A stretch of DNA of 64,000 nt from Undaria pinnatifida (GCA_012845835.1 JABAKD010000019.1:4445994-4509993), one strand, 5' to 3'; shown: positions 1 to 12,330, counted from the first letter of the stretch. Made by a program: numbers and translations. Notes: generated by a model from the letters alone, not told the origin.

Positions 1-2098
1 CCATAAACTGACGACGTAAAAACGAAGAAATCGTGAAAACGATTGATGAAAGTATGAATTTACCACGGAGGCTCAATCAATGGACGTGCTTGAAATACTC
101 GTAAAGGCTAATTTGAAGCGCCATAGTGATATCGTGAGCCTTCTTGAGGTTTATTCGTAGGCTGCATTGGTGCTGTCATGTTGCCAAAATGGCGCTCGTC
201 GGTGCTGTCTTGTCGAGTTTTTTCGATTGAGCATGCGCCCAGGGGAAGCTTGCATGAGGGCAGTATTGAGGTGTTGCTTGCCTTTACTGAAAGCTCTCCT
301 CCAAAGTGATACGGTGCTCCCATTGTCATTATTCAGCTTTCGTGGACTACGATGGTTCTGTCGCGTTGCCCAATGCACGTCTGTAGGGCTTTCGTGGCGA
401 TTGCACTGCGTACGGTGTACTTGGTATTGTGCATGCTTTCGTCGAGCTTGCATGCATGGGGCTTTTGCAAAGGTTTTGATGCGCACTGTTCTCTAAAGAA
501 GGGCCTTTTAAGAGCTCCAACTCGTTTTTTTAGGAATGACTGGTATTTCGTGAGCTGCCATGCTCGTGTTATGATGGTTACTCATTTTTGGTGGGCTTTC
601 TTTGAGGTCGTACTGAGGTGTGCTGTCTGGGCGTTAGTCGTCATTTCACGGGCTATATATGTAACGGTGTGTGCACCAGGGAGGATTTGGGAGCTTCTGC
701 TGTGCACCTCCTTCATAACGCCATCATGGCGTGTTTTCCTAGATGTGGGCACCACGATGATGGTGCTTTGAACATTACTGTGTTCTTTGACATATCTCGC
801 GCACATCACCAGCTCGAATGGGGTGCTTCCACTGTTGTTTACGTACAAGGCTGCGGTAGCGGCGTACCCCCAATTTTCTCTACCGACCGGGTATGGGGCA
901 GTAAATTTTCATACTCGCACGAGTGACTCTGTACACCTCACTGACAAATCACGTTCGGCGATGTTTTTGGAGCAGCGTAGCTAACCATCCCTTTTCGTAT
1001 TAATATCGAGAATCTTACACAGCTCACGAGAGCGAGTCTATAACCGCACGGAACGGTGGGGTCACTCGCACTCGAGTGACACCGAGCCAATGAAAAAAAG
1101 GGGCCTAAATGGGGTAACATTAATCTACTCCCCCACCCTAGCACTGGTCTTACGGTACAAACGGCATGTATGTCGCGAACCACGGAATATGTGGACTTGA
1201 GATGCAATGAATCACTAGACTCAGCCCATCTGTACACTTTGTTTCAATACATCAGATGCAACAACTTTCAATACATCAGACTAGATCAAAAGGAGGAACA
1301 TGTGCGATGTTGTTTTGGCTATTTTCTACAATATCGGAAGCACAAGTCCGAAGATACCCCTATATCGGTGATTATCGTTCTCCCACCTACCTAGTCTAAA
1401 GCACGCACCAGCCCGGGCGCCTCCACGGCGAATGCGGGCATGTCCGTCGTTTTTGCGCCTGTCACCCCAACCTCTGATGTTTGCAAAAAATAACGTCAGA
1501 TGGGCCATCGGCAGTGGCAATAGTCCAACAACAGTAGTCACACCCAAAATATCTTGCAAACAGTTCTCCGGAATACTATGGTATTTACTGTTCATTGCCT
1601 CTCGGCGTGGTGCCCTTCGCTGTAGTCCACAGCGCACATGGCGAGCTCCACGTTCGAAAAATTAGATTCAATCGACGCCAGCGTATTGACCGCCATATGC
1701 TTTCAAGAATGTACTATGCGAGAGTGTCGAGGCGGTCATCCGCAAACAAACGGCATATCGTTTCCGCGGGGGCCGTGCAGCGGACAAACCGTGAGCGGCC
1801 AACCCGCCTGCTGATGTTCGAGACGATGAACGGTGGGCAGACCCGGAACCGGATCTGCCAATAAAGAAATCGCATAAATGCTTTGCAGACCACACCGCGG
1901 TTTCGAAAGCCAAAGAGAAATCGATGAAAATTTCCCCTACGTTGTACGGAAAAGAGACGGCGGCATAGCCCGCTGGGACTGAACCGCCTGGCACGTCGTG
2001 CAACAGGATCGTCAAAGCCGCTTCATGTGGAGACGTCACACGGCCCAGGTGGAGAACGCGTACATAGCAAAAGTAGTACTAGTAGTAGTACCCGTACG
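1..2098. other. Unassigned DNA, no supported gene
   Basis: Several reading frames of 60-140 codons are open on both strands here, but they overlap one another and none shows a domain, a signal peptide or coherent composition that I recognise. Between about 150 and 600 a short phrase like TTTCGTGGNNT recurs, near 339, 389 and 544, which hints at a decayed tandem repeat. No tRNA-like box, terminal repeat or promoter could be supported. Confidence 0.4.
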
Positions 2099-3035
<937 letters not shown>

Positions 3036-3850
3036 AATGAAATTACACTCCAGTTGTGACATAAAAAATTTCGTCGAAAGTCATCTTTGCAAGCTGCGTG
3101 TGATACTCCGATCGCGCGTATTACGTGTTGTGTGTCCTTGTTAGAGATATAGGTCGGCGACTCCTCTTGCAAGCATAGTGTAGTTATCACGGTCACCAGG
3201 GTGATGTTAGTCAGTCTGTGCGCAGAAACTATAAAACCCGTTTTTGAGGGGGACAAGATCTGTCAGCCGTGAAGGGAACTGCATCAGTTTATCAGTTTAG
3301 TCCTATGAGTCGAATTACCGGTAACGGGAGGTTGGAGCTGTTAAGAACGTGGGGGCCTTCGCTTGATCAAGAGGGGGGGCGGGACGGGCGGGGCAGCTCA
3401 ATCTGTCCGACACTATAAATCCTATCCTGTAAGTCGTGCAACCAGTAAGGAGATGGCGGAGCGTTCGAGGGGCTGGGGGTGGGGGTGGGGTTGGGGGGGG
3501 GCGGGGGAGGGGGGGGGGGGGTCGAAATGTTTTTTAAACAACATCTTTTGGTCGCATAGATGAAGGGGTTTGCTATACCCGTGGTGCCAGATCTAGGCGA
3601 CGGTGCGGGTGGTGGCTAAGGAAGGGGCGTTGGGGGAAGGGTGGGGGGGGGGTAAAATTGCTGAAGAGGCGTGGATGGCTCTAGACAGATAATGAGGTGA
3701 TATCAAGTGCGTGGAAGTGTTTATTACCCTGGCAGATTTTGATGTTAGGTGGGGCGTTTGAGCAACAGAGAGCGAAAATAAAAATGAGGGGGGGGCGGGG
3801 GGGGGGCGGGGGGAAGGGTTTCGAAAAGGTTTAGGTCAAATATTTTATAT
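3036..3850 (+). repeat. Family C copy 1: core plus G-run modules
   Basis: The sequence starts at the family head (ACACTCCAGTTGTGA) and continues through the conserved core of about 240 bp. The core contains GATACTCCGATCGCGCG, GGCGACTCC, CAGGGTGATGTTAGTCAG and AAACTATAAAACCCG. G-rich modules follow, including a G-run block at about 3475-3520, then a downstream module carrying GGATGGCTCTAGACAGATAATGAGG and GTGTTTATTACC, and a last G-run block near 3790. All G-runs lie on the core sense strand. No coding potential is evident. Confidence 0.8.
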
Positions 3851-3854
3851 TTAC

Positions 3855-4114
3855 ACATCCCAACCCCACCCCCTCGAACACTCCACCCTCTCTCTACTCA
3901 CTGATTGTACGACTTACCCCACGATATACATGATAAACTGATGCATTATTTCCAAAACCGTCACATTTATCCCCTCAAAATAATGTATAGTTTCCACTCA
4001 CATATTGAGCGCCCCCCCCCCCCCCCCCCCCCCCCAATAATAAAACTGGTGCCAAAACCGTCAGATCTATCCCCTTGAAAGGATTTATACCTTACATGCA
4101 CAAAATGCCCCCCT

Positions 4115-4147
<33 letters not shown>

Positions 4148-4505
4148 ACCCCCTCCAAACACGCTCGCTTTTGATCAAAACCAGGCCCCCACGTCCTTCA
4201 AAACTCCGCCCCCCCCCCTCACCGGTTATTCGACTTACAAGATTCACTTGATAAAATGATACATTTCCCTCCATAGCTGTCAGATTCTGTCCCCTCAGAA
4301 ACGGGTTTTATAGTTTCCGCGCACAGACTGACTAAAATCACCCCGTTGACCCTGATAGCTACACTGTAGTTGTAAGGGGAGTCGCCGACCTATATCCTTA
4401 ATGAGGACACACAACTCGTAATGCGCGCAATCGGAGTATCACACACAGCTTGCCAAGATGAGTTTCGACGAAATCTTCGACCTCACAGCTGGAGTGTATT
4501 TTCAT
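3855..4505 (-). repeat. Family C copy 2, inverted, head at 4505
   Basis: This is the reverse complement of family C. Long C-runs at about 4011-4035 and 4108-4147 correspond to the G-runs of plus-strand copies. The core head (reverse of ACACTCCAGCTGTGAG) ends at about 4500 and faces the head of the next copy. Two internal TATAAA-like modules and the CCAACCCCACCCCCTCG distal block align with the copies at 6440-7148 and 61545-62470. Confidence 0.8.
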
Positions 4506-4850
4506 TTTTTATAATAAACACACTCCAACTTTGAGATCGAAGATTTGGTCGAAACTCTTGTTTGCAAGCTTGTGTGTGATACTCCGATCGCGCGTATTAC
4601 GAGTTGTGTGTCCTCATTAAGGATATAGGTCAACGACTCCCCTTACAACTACAGTGTGGCTATCAGGGTCAACAGGATGGTTTTAGTCAGTCTGTGCGCG
4701 GAAACTATAAAACCCGTTTCTGAGGGGGACAAAATCTGACAGCTGTGGAGGGAAATGTATCATTTTATCAAGTTAATCCTGTAAGTCAAATAACCAGTAG
4801 GGGGGGGGCGGAGTTTTGAAGGACGTGGGGGCCTCATTTTGATCAAAAGG
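4170..4850. repeat. Large inverted repeat made by two head-to-head family C copies
   Basis: Arms of about 335 bp (about 4170-4505 and 4514-4850) are near-perfect reverse complements around an AT-rich centre near 4509. The symmetry extends beyond the core into the C-run/G-run region: GATCAAAA occurs near 4173 and again near 4840. This could extrude as a cruciform or give a long hairpin RNA. Confidence 0.85.
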
Positions 4851-5290
4851 GGGGCGGGAGGGGGGGAGGGACGGGTGGGGCAGGTCAACTTGTGCGTGGA
4901 AACTATAAATATTTTATTGCGGGGGAGCGGGGGGGAATGTGGCGGGGGGGGGCGGGGGCGGGGAGGGAGAGCTTTAGGTGGCATTGATGTAGGGGTTTGC
5001 TATACGCGTGGTGCTAGGTCTAGGAGATGGTGCGGGTGGTGGGGAAGGAGAGGGCGTTGTGGGCGGGGGTGGGTGGGAATTGCAGCAGCGGCATGGACGG
5101 CTCTGAAACGATAACGAGGCGATATCCAGGGCGTGGAAGTGTTTATTACTCTGGCGGATTTCGATAGCAGGTGGGGCGTTTAAGCAAGATAAAGCGAGGA
5201 AAAAAAAAAGAAGGCGGGGGAAGGGGGGGGGAGGGGGGGAGAGGGTTTTCAAGAGGTTTAGGTCACATAAAATATATAAGTCACGGATGT
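4512..5290 (+). repeat. Family C copy 3
   Basis: Plus-strand copy with head at 4519, the full core (about 4525-4770), G-run blocks near 4800-4975 and 5205-5240, and the distal module with GGTGCTAGGTCTAGGAGATGG and GTGTTTATTACTCTGG. It is colinear with copy 1 and with 61545-62470. Confidence 0.8.
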
Positions 5291-5790
5291 ATTCGACACT
5301 GATGTTCGCAACATTGTGTGTCATCCTCCGATCTCGTGTATTAATCATATATGTAGGGGCTTGCTATACGTGCGGTGCTGGGTCAAGGCGATCGTGCGGG
5401 GTGTGGGGAAGGAGGGGGCTTTGGAGGGGGGGAGGGAGGATTGATGAAAGCTACGTCATGGATGGCTAGAAATATAATGACGTGATATTAATTGCTTAGA
5501 AGTGTTTATTACTCTGGCTGATTTCGATTGTAAGTGGGGCGTTTGAACGAACTGGGCGGGGAACAAAGGAGGGGGGGGCGGAGATGAGTTGGAGCTACGG
5601 CATGGATGGCTAGATGGATAATGAGAGGATATCAGCTGGCTGGTAGTGTTTACTACTCTGGCAGATTTTGATTTCAGGTGGTGCGTTCAAAAAAGAGGGA
5701 TCGGAGGGGCGGGGGGCGGGGGGGCGAGCATTTCAATATGTGCGCAGAAACTATGAACCCTTGAAGGGGACGAATCTGACGGTTGCAGCA
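5285..5790 (+). repeat. Family C distal modules amplified without a complete core
   Basis: Two successive distal modules, each with a GGCATGGATGGCTAG-like start, GTGTTTATTACTCTGG or its variant, and a GGTGGGGCGTT-like phrase followed by a G-run. They follow a scrap of core (CCGATCTCGTGTATTA near 5330). At the end (about 5740-5790) a TATGAACCC...GAGGGGACGAATCTGACGG-type module appears. The tandem arrangement suggests modules amplify independently of the core. Confidence 0.7.
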
Positions 5791-6010
5791 AGAAGACACC
5801 CCTTTATATCACCCGTCTGGTAATGTTAATTTTTCTAGAAGGTTTGATGTTACATGTAGTATGCAACCCAGTTCTTTGGTGTAGTAAACGACGTGTTAAA
5901 AGCTTCATAATTTGTTATTGTACATGGATCGAAAGATAGATGGAATATTTCATTCGATAGGTACAATCATGTAGATACCATTTTTTCCTGACGTCGCGGT
6001 ATATTTGATT

Positions 6011-6309
6011 TTCTCACACTTTTACTTTCCAGCTTCTGGACAAGCCGTGGCTACAGGTGTCATCCCTTCTCCCCCCCTGTTCTTGCCCTTAACTTTCATC
6101 GCGCATAGGGTTCAGCAATCCCGCACTGCTCGTCGGTTTTTTATCGAGTGTTGCTACCTCACACTCTCGCACTTTCCGCAAGTCAACTCGTGCACAAGAA
6201 AAAGTCCCAACGGAATTTTACGAGTATGCACTCCGCGGGGCTCGAACTCACAAAACTGACCTATACCAGGCTCTAGCATAATAACCTGATACGCCACCGG
6301 GGCGACCGG
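6011..6309 (-). mobile_element. tRNA-derived SINE, copy 1
   Basis: Same roughly 300-bp unit as at 7941-8254 and 34656-34962. On the minus strand it begins with CCGGTCGCCCCGGTGGCGTA, carries an A-box-like TGGCGTATCAGG and a B-box-like GTTCGAGCCCC (Pol III internal promoter boxes), and ends in GCTGGAAAGTAAAAGTGTG. The poly(A) tail is reduced to a few bases. No clear target duplication was found. Confidence 0.8.
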
Positions 6310-6439
6310 CCATGGGGATAGGTGTGGACTAATTCTACGATACCCCCCCTAAAAACCCCCCGGCGATTTCTCCAGCGAACGTTTCCTTCTGATCAACACG
6401 AGGAAATATGAAAATAATATTTTCACATACATATATATA

Positions 6440-7148
6440 TATTAACGCCCCCTTCTTCCCCATCACCCGCACCATCGCCTAGACCTAGCACCACACGTAT
6501 AACAAACCCCTCACCTAAAGCCCTTCCTCCCCCCCCCCCCACCCCCCCCCGCCCCCCCCCCGCCCCCACACCCCCCACCTCCCCCCCAACCCATCCCAAC
6601 CCCACCCCCTCGAACACTCCACCCTCTCTCAACTCACTGATTGTACGACTTACCCCACGATATGCATGATAAACTGATGTATTATTTCCAAAACCGTCAC
6701 ATTTATCCCCTCAAAATAATGTATACCAGGTAGTTTCCAGGCACATATTGAGCTGCTCCACACGCCCCCCCCCCCCCCCCCCCCCCCCAAACCCGCTCGC
6801 TTTTAGATCAAACCCAGGCCCCCACGTCCTTCAAAACTCCGCCCCACCCCCCTCACCGGTTATTCGACTTACAAGATTCACTTGATAAAAGGATACATTT
6901 CCCTTCACAGCTGTCAGATTTTGTCCCCCTCAGAAACGGGTTTTATAATTTCCGCGCACAGACTGACTAAAATCATCCTGTTGACCCTGATAGCTACACT
7001 GTAGCTGTAAGGGGAGTTGCCGACCTATATCCTTAATGAGGACACACAACTCGTAATGCGCGCGATCGGAGTATCACACACAGCTTGCAAAGATGAGTTT
7101 CGACGAAATCTTCGATCTCACAGCTGGAGTGTATTTTTATTTTTTAAC
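6440..7148 (-). repeat. Family C copy 5 with a private micro-insertion
   Basis: Reverse-complement copy, distal end at about 6440 and head at about 7135. Long C-runs lie at 6530-6560 and 6765-6790. At 6724-6732 it carries TACCAGGTA where the copies at 3855-4505 and 61545-62470 simply read GTATAGTTTCC, so 7 nt are inserted with a TA on both sides. Confidence 0.8.
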
Positions 7149-7149
7149 A

Positions 7150-7440
7150 TATATATATTCTGGTTCGCGAAGGACTATCATCGACCGACGACGTCCGGGT
7201 GGCATAGGGCGAAAGCGTATTTCAGGGGGTACTACCGTGGGCTGGTTTCAAAACCGGCGATTTTGATAAATAAAAGTTGGGGGTGCTACAGTTAGAAGTA
7301 GAACGACTCGAACATTGGTTAATATTTACCGGTACGTGATAACTTTCCAATTTCTAGAAGCAACTCCACCCCCAGCCAGCCGTAGTTGCCGCTCAAAATA
7401 TCGTTAATAAAAGCAGCTGACTAATACAGAGTAAAGTCGC
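7150..7440. other. Unassigned spacer
   Basis: No gene, repeat boundary or RNA gene recognised between the head of the family C copy and the next transposon-like element. Confidence 0.4.
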
Positions 7441-7447
7441 AAAACAC

Positions 7448-7763
7448 GGGGAGCCCCTATTTGCAGGACGGGCCTGCAACGAGTTCTTGCAGGACGATTT
7501 GGCACACTTTTGTCCCAGGTACCTGCACAGACCCCACCCAACCCCAACCCCAACCCTAACCCTAACCCTAACGCCAACCCCAACCCGACCCATGACCGTT
7601 TGACCGGTACGTGGGGCTAAAAGTGCCCTCGCGCGGCTTCGCCGCGCGTTCGGCAGGCGTTCGCCAAAAAAAAAACGCGGGCAATAAAAAGCGGCAGGTG
7701 GCCAATCAGAGCAACGTCCTGCATAAATTCGTTGCAGGGCCGTCCTGCAAATAGGGTTTCTCC
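7448..7763. mobile_element. 316-bp terminal-inverted-repeat element with telomere-like interior
   Basis: The left terminus (7448-7498) and the reverse complement of the right terminus (7713-7763) match at about 43 of 51 positions. Both contain CCCTATTTGCAGGACG and start with GG. The 7-bp sequence AAAACAC directly flanks both ends (7441-7447 and 7764-7770), as expected of a target-site duplication. The interior holds a CCCTAA/CCCCAA tract (about 7537-7590) and a perfect GC-rich hairpin near 7632-7650. There is no transposase, so it is non-autonomous. The superfamily is not assigned; GG termini with a 7-8 bp duplication are only suggestive. Confidence 0.85.
7537..7590. repeat. Interstitial telomere-like tract (CCCTAA and CCCCAA units)
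   Basis: Three CCCTAA units in a row are surrounded by degenerate CCCCAA units. The tract lies wholly inside the terminal-inverted-repeat element, so it was probably carried there by the element rather than marking a chromosome end or fusion. Confidence 0.85.
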
Positions 7764-7940
7764 AAAACACGCACCGCCGAGTTCAGACCTTTGAAGGCAC
7801 TATCTGCTATCCAAAAATGCGACACGATACATTAAACAATTTGTAACTTCGATGCGGAGGATACATACGCGTATTGCTAGGTGGACGTGTACAAAGTAGC
7901 TGTATAGGCACCTAACGTTGTTTATTACTCTCCAGAGGAG

Positions 7941-8254
7941 CCGGTTGCCCCGGTGGCGTATCAGGTTATCCTCGAGCCTGGTATAGGTCAGTTTCGTGAG
8001 TTCGAGCCCCGCCGAGTGCATACTCGTATAAATTCGTTGGGACTTTTTCTTGTGCACCAATTGACTTGCGGAAAGCGCGAGAGCGTGAGTCAGCAACATT
8101 CGATGAACAATCGACGAGCAGTGGGATTGCTGAACCCTATGCGCGATAAAAATTGAAGGCAAGAACCGGGGAGGAGAAGGGATGACACCTGTGACCACGG
8201 CTTGTCCAGAAGCTGGAAAGTGAAAGTGTGCTAAAAAAAAAAAAAAAAAAAAAA
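7941..8254 (+). mobile_element. tRNA-derived SINE, copy 2, with intact poly(A) tail
   Basis: The most complete copy. The A-box-like TGGCGTATCAGG is at 7954-7965 and the B-box GTTCGAGCC at 8000-8008, a spacing of 46 bp that is compatible with a Pol III type 2 promoter. A non-tRNA body follows, then CTTGTCCAGAAGCTGG, and a run of about 22 A at 8233-8254. The tail shows retroposition by a partner LINE that uses poly(A). The partner is not identified here. Confidence 0.85.
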
Positions 8255-10189
8255 GAGAGCATTAGGAACACTTACAACAGCAGTAGTTATTGCTCTATCC
8301 CATCATCATTCAGCATGGAACTCGGTTTAAGAGAACGAGTCCACACGAGTCAACCATTAATAACGCTCTCGGAATGTTTCCTCCCAGGCTTTTTCTCGGA
8401 TGGAGTAATAACAAGGCTCTCACAAGGGGTGACAAGCCGAGATGCTACATCCGGTGCTGTTGTTGTTGTTGTTGTTGTTGTCTCATAAACTCTTGTCAAA
8501 TATCAAGGGTCCCTGGTCATACACAGGTACTGAAGCCCTATGATAGGAACATCTGGAAAACCAAATGCAAGAAGAATTCGTCCGGGAAATACTACACTTC
8601 CCACCTAAAATTGCACTATACTACGCATAAGGCTCACAAATGAAATGATCAAATGTGCCAACTGAACTCGTGAACATGGCCGCGGGTATCCACCCACCTA
8701 TACGGCATGGAATTCCTCCGTTCCCACAACTAACCGACTCTCGGCTACAAACTACAGCGCTTGGGTTGCCTGCACCGTATGAACCGCACGGTAATTGCGA
8801 GCACAGACGAACGCGTCTACTCTCTGGATTGCTGTCAGAGTTACCACCCGCGGGCATGCAGTGAAAAAAGAGCAATCGAACCAAAAACCACCTTACAAAT
8901 ACTAATGACCGCCCCGTCTCCCCGTGTCATCTGACGGGTTCCAGCGCAGCTACGACGCCCGTGCCTGAAAAAAATTAAAAATTGCGGGGGTCGTTCCCCA
9001 TGAACGGTATATCCGTATACAACTGCGGCTAGCGCTGCCGGAGTAGTAGCAGGTACCACCGGTAGGGACAGCTCGCGCTATCGCTATCGCGGACCCGAAG
9101 GACACCTCAGTTGGCGCTGGATTGCGAGCACAGTTGAGTTGAATCGACTCAAAACCTGTACGAAAATACCCAGGAGTGCGGTAAAATGTTTTTTTTTACC
9201 CCTCTCCGGACGATATGAAAAAAAACCAAAGACGAGGTATGTCCGAGTTACTCCGTATATATTCCATCTATTTTTGCTCATCACGTATTGTAGGACTTTT
9301 TTTTCCCCCCACCTCCTTACTAACAGGAGCATATCAGGACCGGAAACGCTAATCTGGCACTTTCCCCAGCCCCCCACTACGGTACTCGCCTTCATCATCT
9401 ATCGCGAAAATACTTCCGCCCTTTCTTCCTCCGTCGATTCGCATCGAATGGCGTTATTTACTGCGAACTTTGTTTTTCCAAATTTCAAGTATAACCTTAG
9501 TTTGTCACCGAAATATGTGTGTGGATTTCTTAAGTATGCCCCTAATAAAGGCGCCCTAAAAGCACCCCACTGTACGTATACTATTAATTTGCGCCTCACA
9601 CCTCTACGTATAATACGTGTGACTTCTGGCACTTTTTTCGGCACCTGCCACGTTATCACGATGGTCCCCGAAGATTTTGGTTGACGGAATTCTTTCCCCT
9701 TGACGGATTTGACGGACAGCTGTCAAGTGAATTTTTTTACTTACATGATAATAGCAAGTCGCTCGAAGACGCCTTGACGGTGGCTGCCACCGTGTATCAC
9801 CCGCTTTTTTTTTGGTTCCCTGGACAAACCCATCATAATAAGTCATTCCCATTACCATACGTACTCCATTTCACCACTTGAGCGGAGACTGATCTCCAAC
9901 TATTCCACACGAAACAACCCGACCCGACGACGACAACCTCCAGCAGCAACACCGCTACTACCGTCATCTATCACAGCGGCACCGAAGAAAGGCAGCTTTC
10001 AGCTTCAACTGGACACGTGCACTCTACGTCGCCGTCAGAGCCCTTCTCGCCACCTGCTGAGTGCTCGGCATCGAGTCTTCTTCTCGCCAGCAATCGCTCA
10101 AGATGTGAGAGAACGTTTTTTTGCGAACAATTTGAACGTCGAACGTCCATGCTACGAATACATACCAAGTTTGACTGAACTACTTAGTT
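8255..10189. other. Unassigned DNA with a (GTT)n microsatellite
   Basis: A (GTT)n tract lies at about 8457-8480. At about 8488-8545, minus strand, is a family D phrase (TGACCA-GGAC-CT-GAT-TTTGACAAGAG) shared with 10905-10965. An open frame of 181 codons at 9139-9684 (+) is basic and hydrophobic without a recognisable domain. Equally open frames lie on the opposite strand, so I treat it as chance. Confidence 0.4.
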
Positions 10190-10276
10190 TTTATTTTATT
10201 TTTTTTATCCTCCGGCGGATGGGGAAAAATAAAGCTTTAGCTCACCACACTTCCACGTATTTTCATACGCGTCGTG
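10190..10276 (-). repeat. Poly(A)-ended retroposon 3' end (family R), copy 1
   Basis: On the minus strand it reads GTATGAAAATACG, then AAGCTTTATTTTTCCCC, then ATCCGCCGGAGGAT followed by A-rich DNA. ATCCGCCGGAGGAT is a near-perfect 14-nt palindrome immediately before the A-tail. The same end occurs at 11486-11565, 14879-14926 and 56494-56567. Confidence 0.7.
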
Positions 10277-11485
10277 TGTCGATTTAACTAAGACTTAGTC
10301 TACTACTACTGCTGTGTGTGCTGTATGGGGCAATGTTTGCAATATGTTTACCTTTAAACACCCGTTGATGTTCCTCTGTAGAGCCAGTCGCTTTGTGCGA
10401 ACTTCCAGCCGCTTCCTTTAGAGTGCTTGCGAAAGCAATGGTCCAAACGGCAACCGCCCGTCGTTGTGACGGTGCTGATATCTTCTGTCTGGTACATAGT
10501 ATGTACCGGCGCTATCAGACAGAGGGAGATCACTCCACTGCCTGTAGTACTTTGCAAAGGTGCGTCGGAAAAATCATAGGTAAAAGCTGGTGACAACGGG
10601 GATGAAGGGGGAGAGGTCGCCACGGCGGAAGGAAAGCAATAGATCACGGCTTACGGCTGTATGGTGCCAGATGCAGGATATATGCTGCTTGCCGTCCAAT
10701 TGCAGTGCACCACACTCCTACGTCGTATAGTCATATTTTTGCAAAAATCGCGAAAAAGAATCGATTGGGGCAGCGCCTATCAGGGTGGGTAGGCCCAATT
10801 CGATGCGAGTCGACGAGGGGAGAAATGTCTGAAGTTTTTTTCGGGATAAAAAGGAAATCGCGTACCGCTGTGTGTGTGGCGTAAAGGGCCTGGGTTTGAG
10901 TTTCTCTCTTGTCAAAAATCTAGAGTCCGTGGTCACACGAAGGTATCATCTAGCGATGAAAAATGTAATGAAAAGAGCGATCGGATGAGCAAAGAAAAAA
11001 AAAAAAAAACTGAGTGTGTAGTACCACGTACGTCGAATACCTAGCAACAAAATGTTCCAGTGTAATCGAAGCAAACTGCGGCATTCCGCTGGTCGCATGC
11101 CTACACACGTCGTGGTTCCTCTATCGTGCAGATCGCTTAGTGCCGGTTGCCGTATGCCGCACCTGTGAACTCGTCTGGTGGCATAGACTAGATAACATGA
11201 TAAAAACGAGTAGTTCTGGCAGTGGTTCTAGGGGCCGATATGCTGCGGTTATGTCCGGCCGGCACATGCCGGCGTTGTAGTTGTAGTTGTAGTTGTAGTT
11301 GCAGCTGTGTGGTCGTACGAGTATGTGGAGGGACTCTACTTTAGCTACTTCCTCGCTCGCTGTGGGAGGGGGCATGAGGGCGAAATTGATTGCGGGACTG
11401 CTGCTTAGCAAAGCTTCTGTAAGCTTGTCTTTTGGTCCCAGAATTCAAAATGCCATCTATACGAACAAGTACCCTGCTGTTTTTC
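10277..11485. other. Unassigned DNA; family D phrase and A-run
   Basis: A family D phrase on the minus strand (GTGACCACGGACTCTAGATT) lies at about 10905-10950, with an A-run at 10990-11008. A (TAGTTG)n microsatellite is at about 11274-11303. No supported gene. Confidence 0.4.
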
Positions 11486-11565
11486 GTTTTTTTTTTCATC
11501 CTCCGGCGGATGGGGAAACATAAAGCTTGAGCTCGCGACACCCCTACGTATTCCCATCCACGTCG
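11486..11565 (-). repeat. Poly(A)-ended retroposon 3' end (family R), copy 2
   Basis: Aligns over about 80 bp with 10190-10276: a GACGTGGATGGGAATACGTAG-like start, GAGCTCAAGCTTTATG, CCCCATCCGCCGGAGGAT, then an A-tail on the minus strand. Confidence 0.7.
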
Positions 11566-11714
11566 TACATAACCTGGCACTACGAGCTTGGTCCAGCCGC
11601 ACAAGAAGGATGGAAAACAGGAGTATGACAGACGCCGTTAACTGGTCAAGCCCCTAGCTGCGTTGGCGGTTCTTGTATTATTAATAGATACCAGGTATGA
11701 CAGGGTATGGATAA

Positions 11715-11900
11715 ATACACTATTAATAGCTGTGAGATCGACCAAAATCGAGAGTCAGCTTTACAAGCTGCGTGTGATACTTCGAACGGGCGTGTTATGG
11801 GGTGTATACTCTGTGAAGGATATATACCACCCCCTCCTAATGCCAGGGTCAACAGGACTAGGCTAGCACGTTTAACCTTGTTCTGCCCACGGAGACTGTA
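11715..11900 (+). repeat. Old, divergent relative of the family C core
   Basis: It keeps the order CTGTGAGATCG, CAAGCTGCGTGTGATACTTCG, GAAGGATATA, CCAGGGTCAACAGG and GACTGTATAACCCG, but with many substitutions and indels relative to the nearly uniform copies elsewhere. No G-run modules follow. Confidence 0.6.
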
Positions 11901-12219
11901 TAACCCGCGCTTGAACGATTGTAATCCATGCGTTCTCGTGCTCGAACTGACACATACAACAATTAACAGCTGCAAAACTAGTCAGTAGCATTCAGAGTAG
12001 AGTACCTCAGCTGTGGAATCATTTTAATTAATCAATGTGCGTCAGCGTAGAAACCACGCATTGCTTGTTGACGGATCATTTCATTGCGTAGCTCATTAAC
12101 TGTATGTTGGACGAGCCTCGCAATTCCCTATCGTACCCTGTAGACTAGACTACAGCGCGTGTTACGGTGTGGCCTCTCTTATTACGTACCAAATATAGTG
12201 CTCTTCCTTTACAGCAGCC

Positions 12220-12330
12220 TGGTACTAGTACTAGTACTAGTAGTAGTAGTAGTAGTAGTAGTGGTAGTAGTAGTAGTAGTAGTAGTGGTAGTAGTAGTAG
12301 TAGTACTAGTAGTAGTGGTAGTAGTAGAAC
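12220..12330. repeat. (AGT)n microsatellite with interruptions
   Basis: About 35 AGT/AGTGGT units; open frames encoding poly-Val are artefacts. Confidence 0.95.

Noticed and set aside
7537..7590. A chromosome end or fusion point
   Set aside because: The telomere-like tract is short, degenerate and lies inside an element with its own termini and target duplication.
9139..9684. 181-codon open frame
   Set aside because: No domain, start context or splice sites; overlapping frames on the opposite strand are equally open.
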